Source: Saprolegnia diclina VS20
Taxonomy: Eukaryota; Oomycota; Saprolegniomycetes; Saprolegniales; Saprolegniaceae
NCBI RefSeq assembly: GCF_000281045.1
Contig: NW_008246073.1
Location: 630,595 to 665,912 of the forward strand
Length of the DNA stretch: 35,318 nt
Reading direction: 5' to 3'
Shown: one piece after another, positions 30,600-35,318 of the stretch
Layout: the number at the start of each line of letters is the position of its first letter
How positions within the stretch are numbered: the first letter of the stretch is position 1
Notes under the pieces: generated by a model
What the model saw: only the letters and a program-made list of their open reading frames with translations
Told to the model about the DNA's origin: nothing
Database searches by the model: none
Translations under genes and position numbers: made by a program

Positions 30600-31560
30600 G
30601 GGTCTTGAACGTACACGCGCAAAAGGTGATTGGTTTCGATTCCAAACGGACACGACGGGAGGGCATCGGCCATTTGGGCCGACATGCTGTCCCGCAGATT
30701 AGTGAGCTCTTGCAGAAACTTGCCAACGCTGCCACCCTAGAGGCTGTAGCGCTCGTCGAATGTCGTCAAGAGCGCCAACTCTGTCGCGACAACCACGAGC
30801 GCCTCCTTGGCCCATGCCGGAACGACCAAGGTATGCTCGATTCTGCTGGATATTCATCCTCGACCCGATACCACCCCGACGCCAGCTCCCGACGCCGCCA
30901 GCAAGGCGCACGTGCAACATACTTACCCCATGTCGCGCCGCGTGCCATGTCACCTTGAGTGTATCCGTCGGCGGCCCAAATCAACTTGTCCTTCTTGCAC
31001 GTGACACGAAATTGACTCTCGAGCGCGGGAAGATCGTCACGCGCGCACCGCGTGTGTTTGATGACGTGGCAGCCGGAGAAGCGCACCGCAGCGTCATATA
31101 CCGACCCATTCTTCGTCGTGGCGCGCAAGAGCAAGATGTCGCAGCCACGTAACCGTGGTGAACCGCAACGTACGCGCAAAAGAGGACAAGGACCACCAAC
31201 TTGCCGACGCCCGCCGAGCCCACGAGCACCATGCTCCAAAGCCGCGCCTCCCGCGAACATCTGGTCCTACGCGCCGAGACGGAGCAAGGTCAGTGGTCCT
31301 TTGCATTGCTGTTTGTTCATTTTCCGCTCATTGCACCTTCTTGTAGCGCCTCCTCCCTTGACGTACTTCACCAAACCGATCGAAGAAAGCGTCGTCTTGC
31401 TGCAGACGACGTGCCTGACCTCCGCACCATTGGGAGCGGCGAGTACATCGACACCGCCATCCTCTCACGCCTCATCGTTCGCATGGAGATGAAGATGGCG
31501 TGGGATCTCATGCTGGCCAACAACTTTGGCGACGTCAACACGGGCGACGGCACAGCTGGG
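30600..31560 (-). pseudogene. decayed CRN-like relic
   Basis: This region carries recognisable pieces of the protein family encoded complete at 1371-3761. They include a P-loop block, the block around FVVGDGYSQ, the VPAW.KE.L block and, on the plus strand near 31480-31540, a block like MRMVWDLLLAN. Pieces are spread over several frames and both strands, so the copy is both broken (several breaks) and rearranged. It is older than the left-edge copies, since identity to the complete gene is clearly lower. Ends are approximate. I treat it as a fossil of the CRN/RHS-like family. Confidence 0.6.
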
Positions 31561-32176
31561 ATGGCGCTCTGCGACTGTTGACCATACGCCCGCCGTCACC
31601 AGGAAGCACCGAGGGAAGTCAAATCGTCGCGCGCCGCACTTGCAACCTCGAGAGATTCCATCGGGCAGAAAGACATTCGACAGAGGATCGTCGTGTACGA
31701 TGGCGCCTGGTTATATGGCTTCCGGTGCTATGGGTGAAAACGACTGCTTCTGCGCCTTCTCCCAAGATTGAAAATGACGATCTTGAAGCCGTTGACGGCC
31801 TGTCCAAATTGGCCTCAATGACGACTTCGCACGATGCGGCACGGGTCGCCCCAAACGAAATAGATCAGCAACATTGCACAGATTGCTATTCTTTACTACA
31901 GTACTATTGCGCTCTTCTGTGTACGCTTGTCTTGAAGGTGTTTGGCAACCTTCCATCGCCGAGCTTGCTGTGATGAATCACAAGGTGTGGGAAAATGTTG
32001 TACGCTCGATTTGATTGGTCATAAATAAAATCATATAGCCTTTTCATTGGTACTCGTCTGGTCATTTTCGTCGTGTGGATGCTTTTGTCCAATATGGACG
32101 CGGCAGCCAAGTTTCGTATGGATGCGATGGCTTGAAGTTCGTATTGGGATTTTAGCCAATCACAGGCGCGACGAGG
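31561..32176. other. A/T-rich non-coding gap upstream of PEX6
   Basis: This ~615-bp stretch holds no supported gene. It contains an ATTGG at 32014-32018 followed by A/T-rich sequence, and an extended CCAAT box just before the PEX6 start. Confidence 0.45.
32156..32160 (+). promoter_or_regulatory. CCAAT box upstream of PEX6
   Basis: TTTTAGCCAATCACAGGCGC ends only ~10 bp before the PEX6 ATG at 32177. Such closeness implies either a very short 5' leader or use of the downstream ATG at 32213. Confidence 0.45.
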
Positions 32177-35199
<3,023 letters not shown>

Positions 35200-35318
35200 G
35201 TTGTCATTGGTTGTTTGCGAATATAGTCGACTTTGGTCTGTCTCGGAGCACGACTCATGCAACGCCGCGACGATCCTTGTACACGAGATCCCCTATGCTC
35301 CGGAACCACAACAAGCCA

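Overview
The window looks like nuclear DNA of an oomycete, most likely a Saprolegniales water mould (Saprolegnia/Achlya/Aphanomyces kind). The evidence is a crinkler (CRN)-like P-loop NTPase gene with relic copies, transmembrane TKL-type receptor kinases, a cyclic-nucleotide-gated channel, strong G/C preference at third codon positions, gaps between genes often below 500 bp, and very short GT-AG introns. I resolved 63 introns by hand, all 41-59 nt. Exon structures were built from frame continuity, splice signals and family conservation, without transcripts; most modelled CDS close as whole codons.

Layout. 1-3761: two CRN-like copies head to head, the left one partial or broken, the right one apparently whole. 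4363-6383: a ten-intron gene with tandem cyclic-nucleotide-binding folds. 6625-8124 (minus): RBR-type ubiquitin ligase. 8579-9380: CFAP418/C8orf37 homologue. 9762-10817 (minus): membrane-anchored Ser/Thr kinase with intact catalytic residues. 11130-11395: COA5/PET191 twin Cx9C protein. 11435-14212 (minus): cyclic-nucleotide-gated channel with a non-GYG pore. 14696-17187: DNA ligase I with 12 introns. 17411-27108 (minus): four tandem receptor-like genes, all predicted pseudokinases. 27457-28024: an incompletely resolved gene with one membrane segment. 28065-29329: zinc ribbon-PA-RING-H2 protein. 29356-30245 (minus): p24/TMED cargo receptor. About 30600-31560: decayed CRN-like relic. 32177-35199: PEX6 AAA+ ATPase.

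The housekeeping genes serve DNA repair, peroxisome import, COX assembly, ER-Golgi traffic and cilia, and look ordinary apart from compaction. The most unusual part is the ~9.7-kb receptor cluster. Four single-pass receptors with LRR or Cys-rich ectodomains share a kinase-like fold in which HRD and DFG are replaced in every copy and the ATP-binding lysine is kept in only one. This suggests a family of signalling-scaffold or decoy receptors that expanded in place. Calmer secondary observations are the CRN family at both ends of the window, a recurrent extended CCAAT box near several starts, and a PA domain lying between two zinc-binding modules in a protein with no visible signal peptide or membrane anchor.
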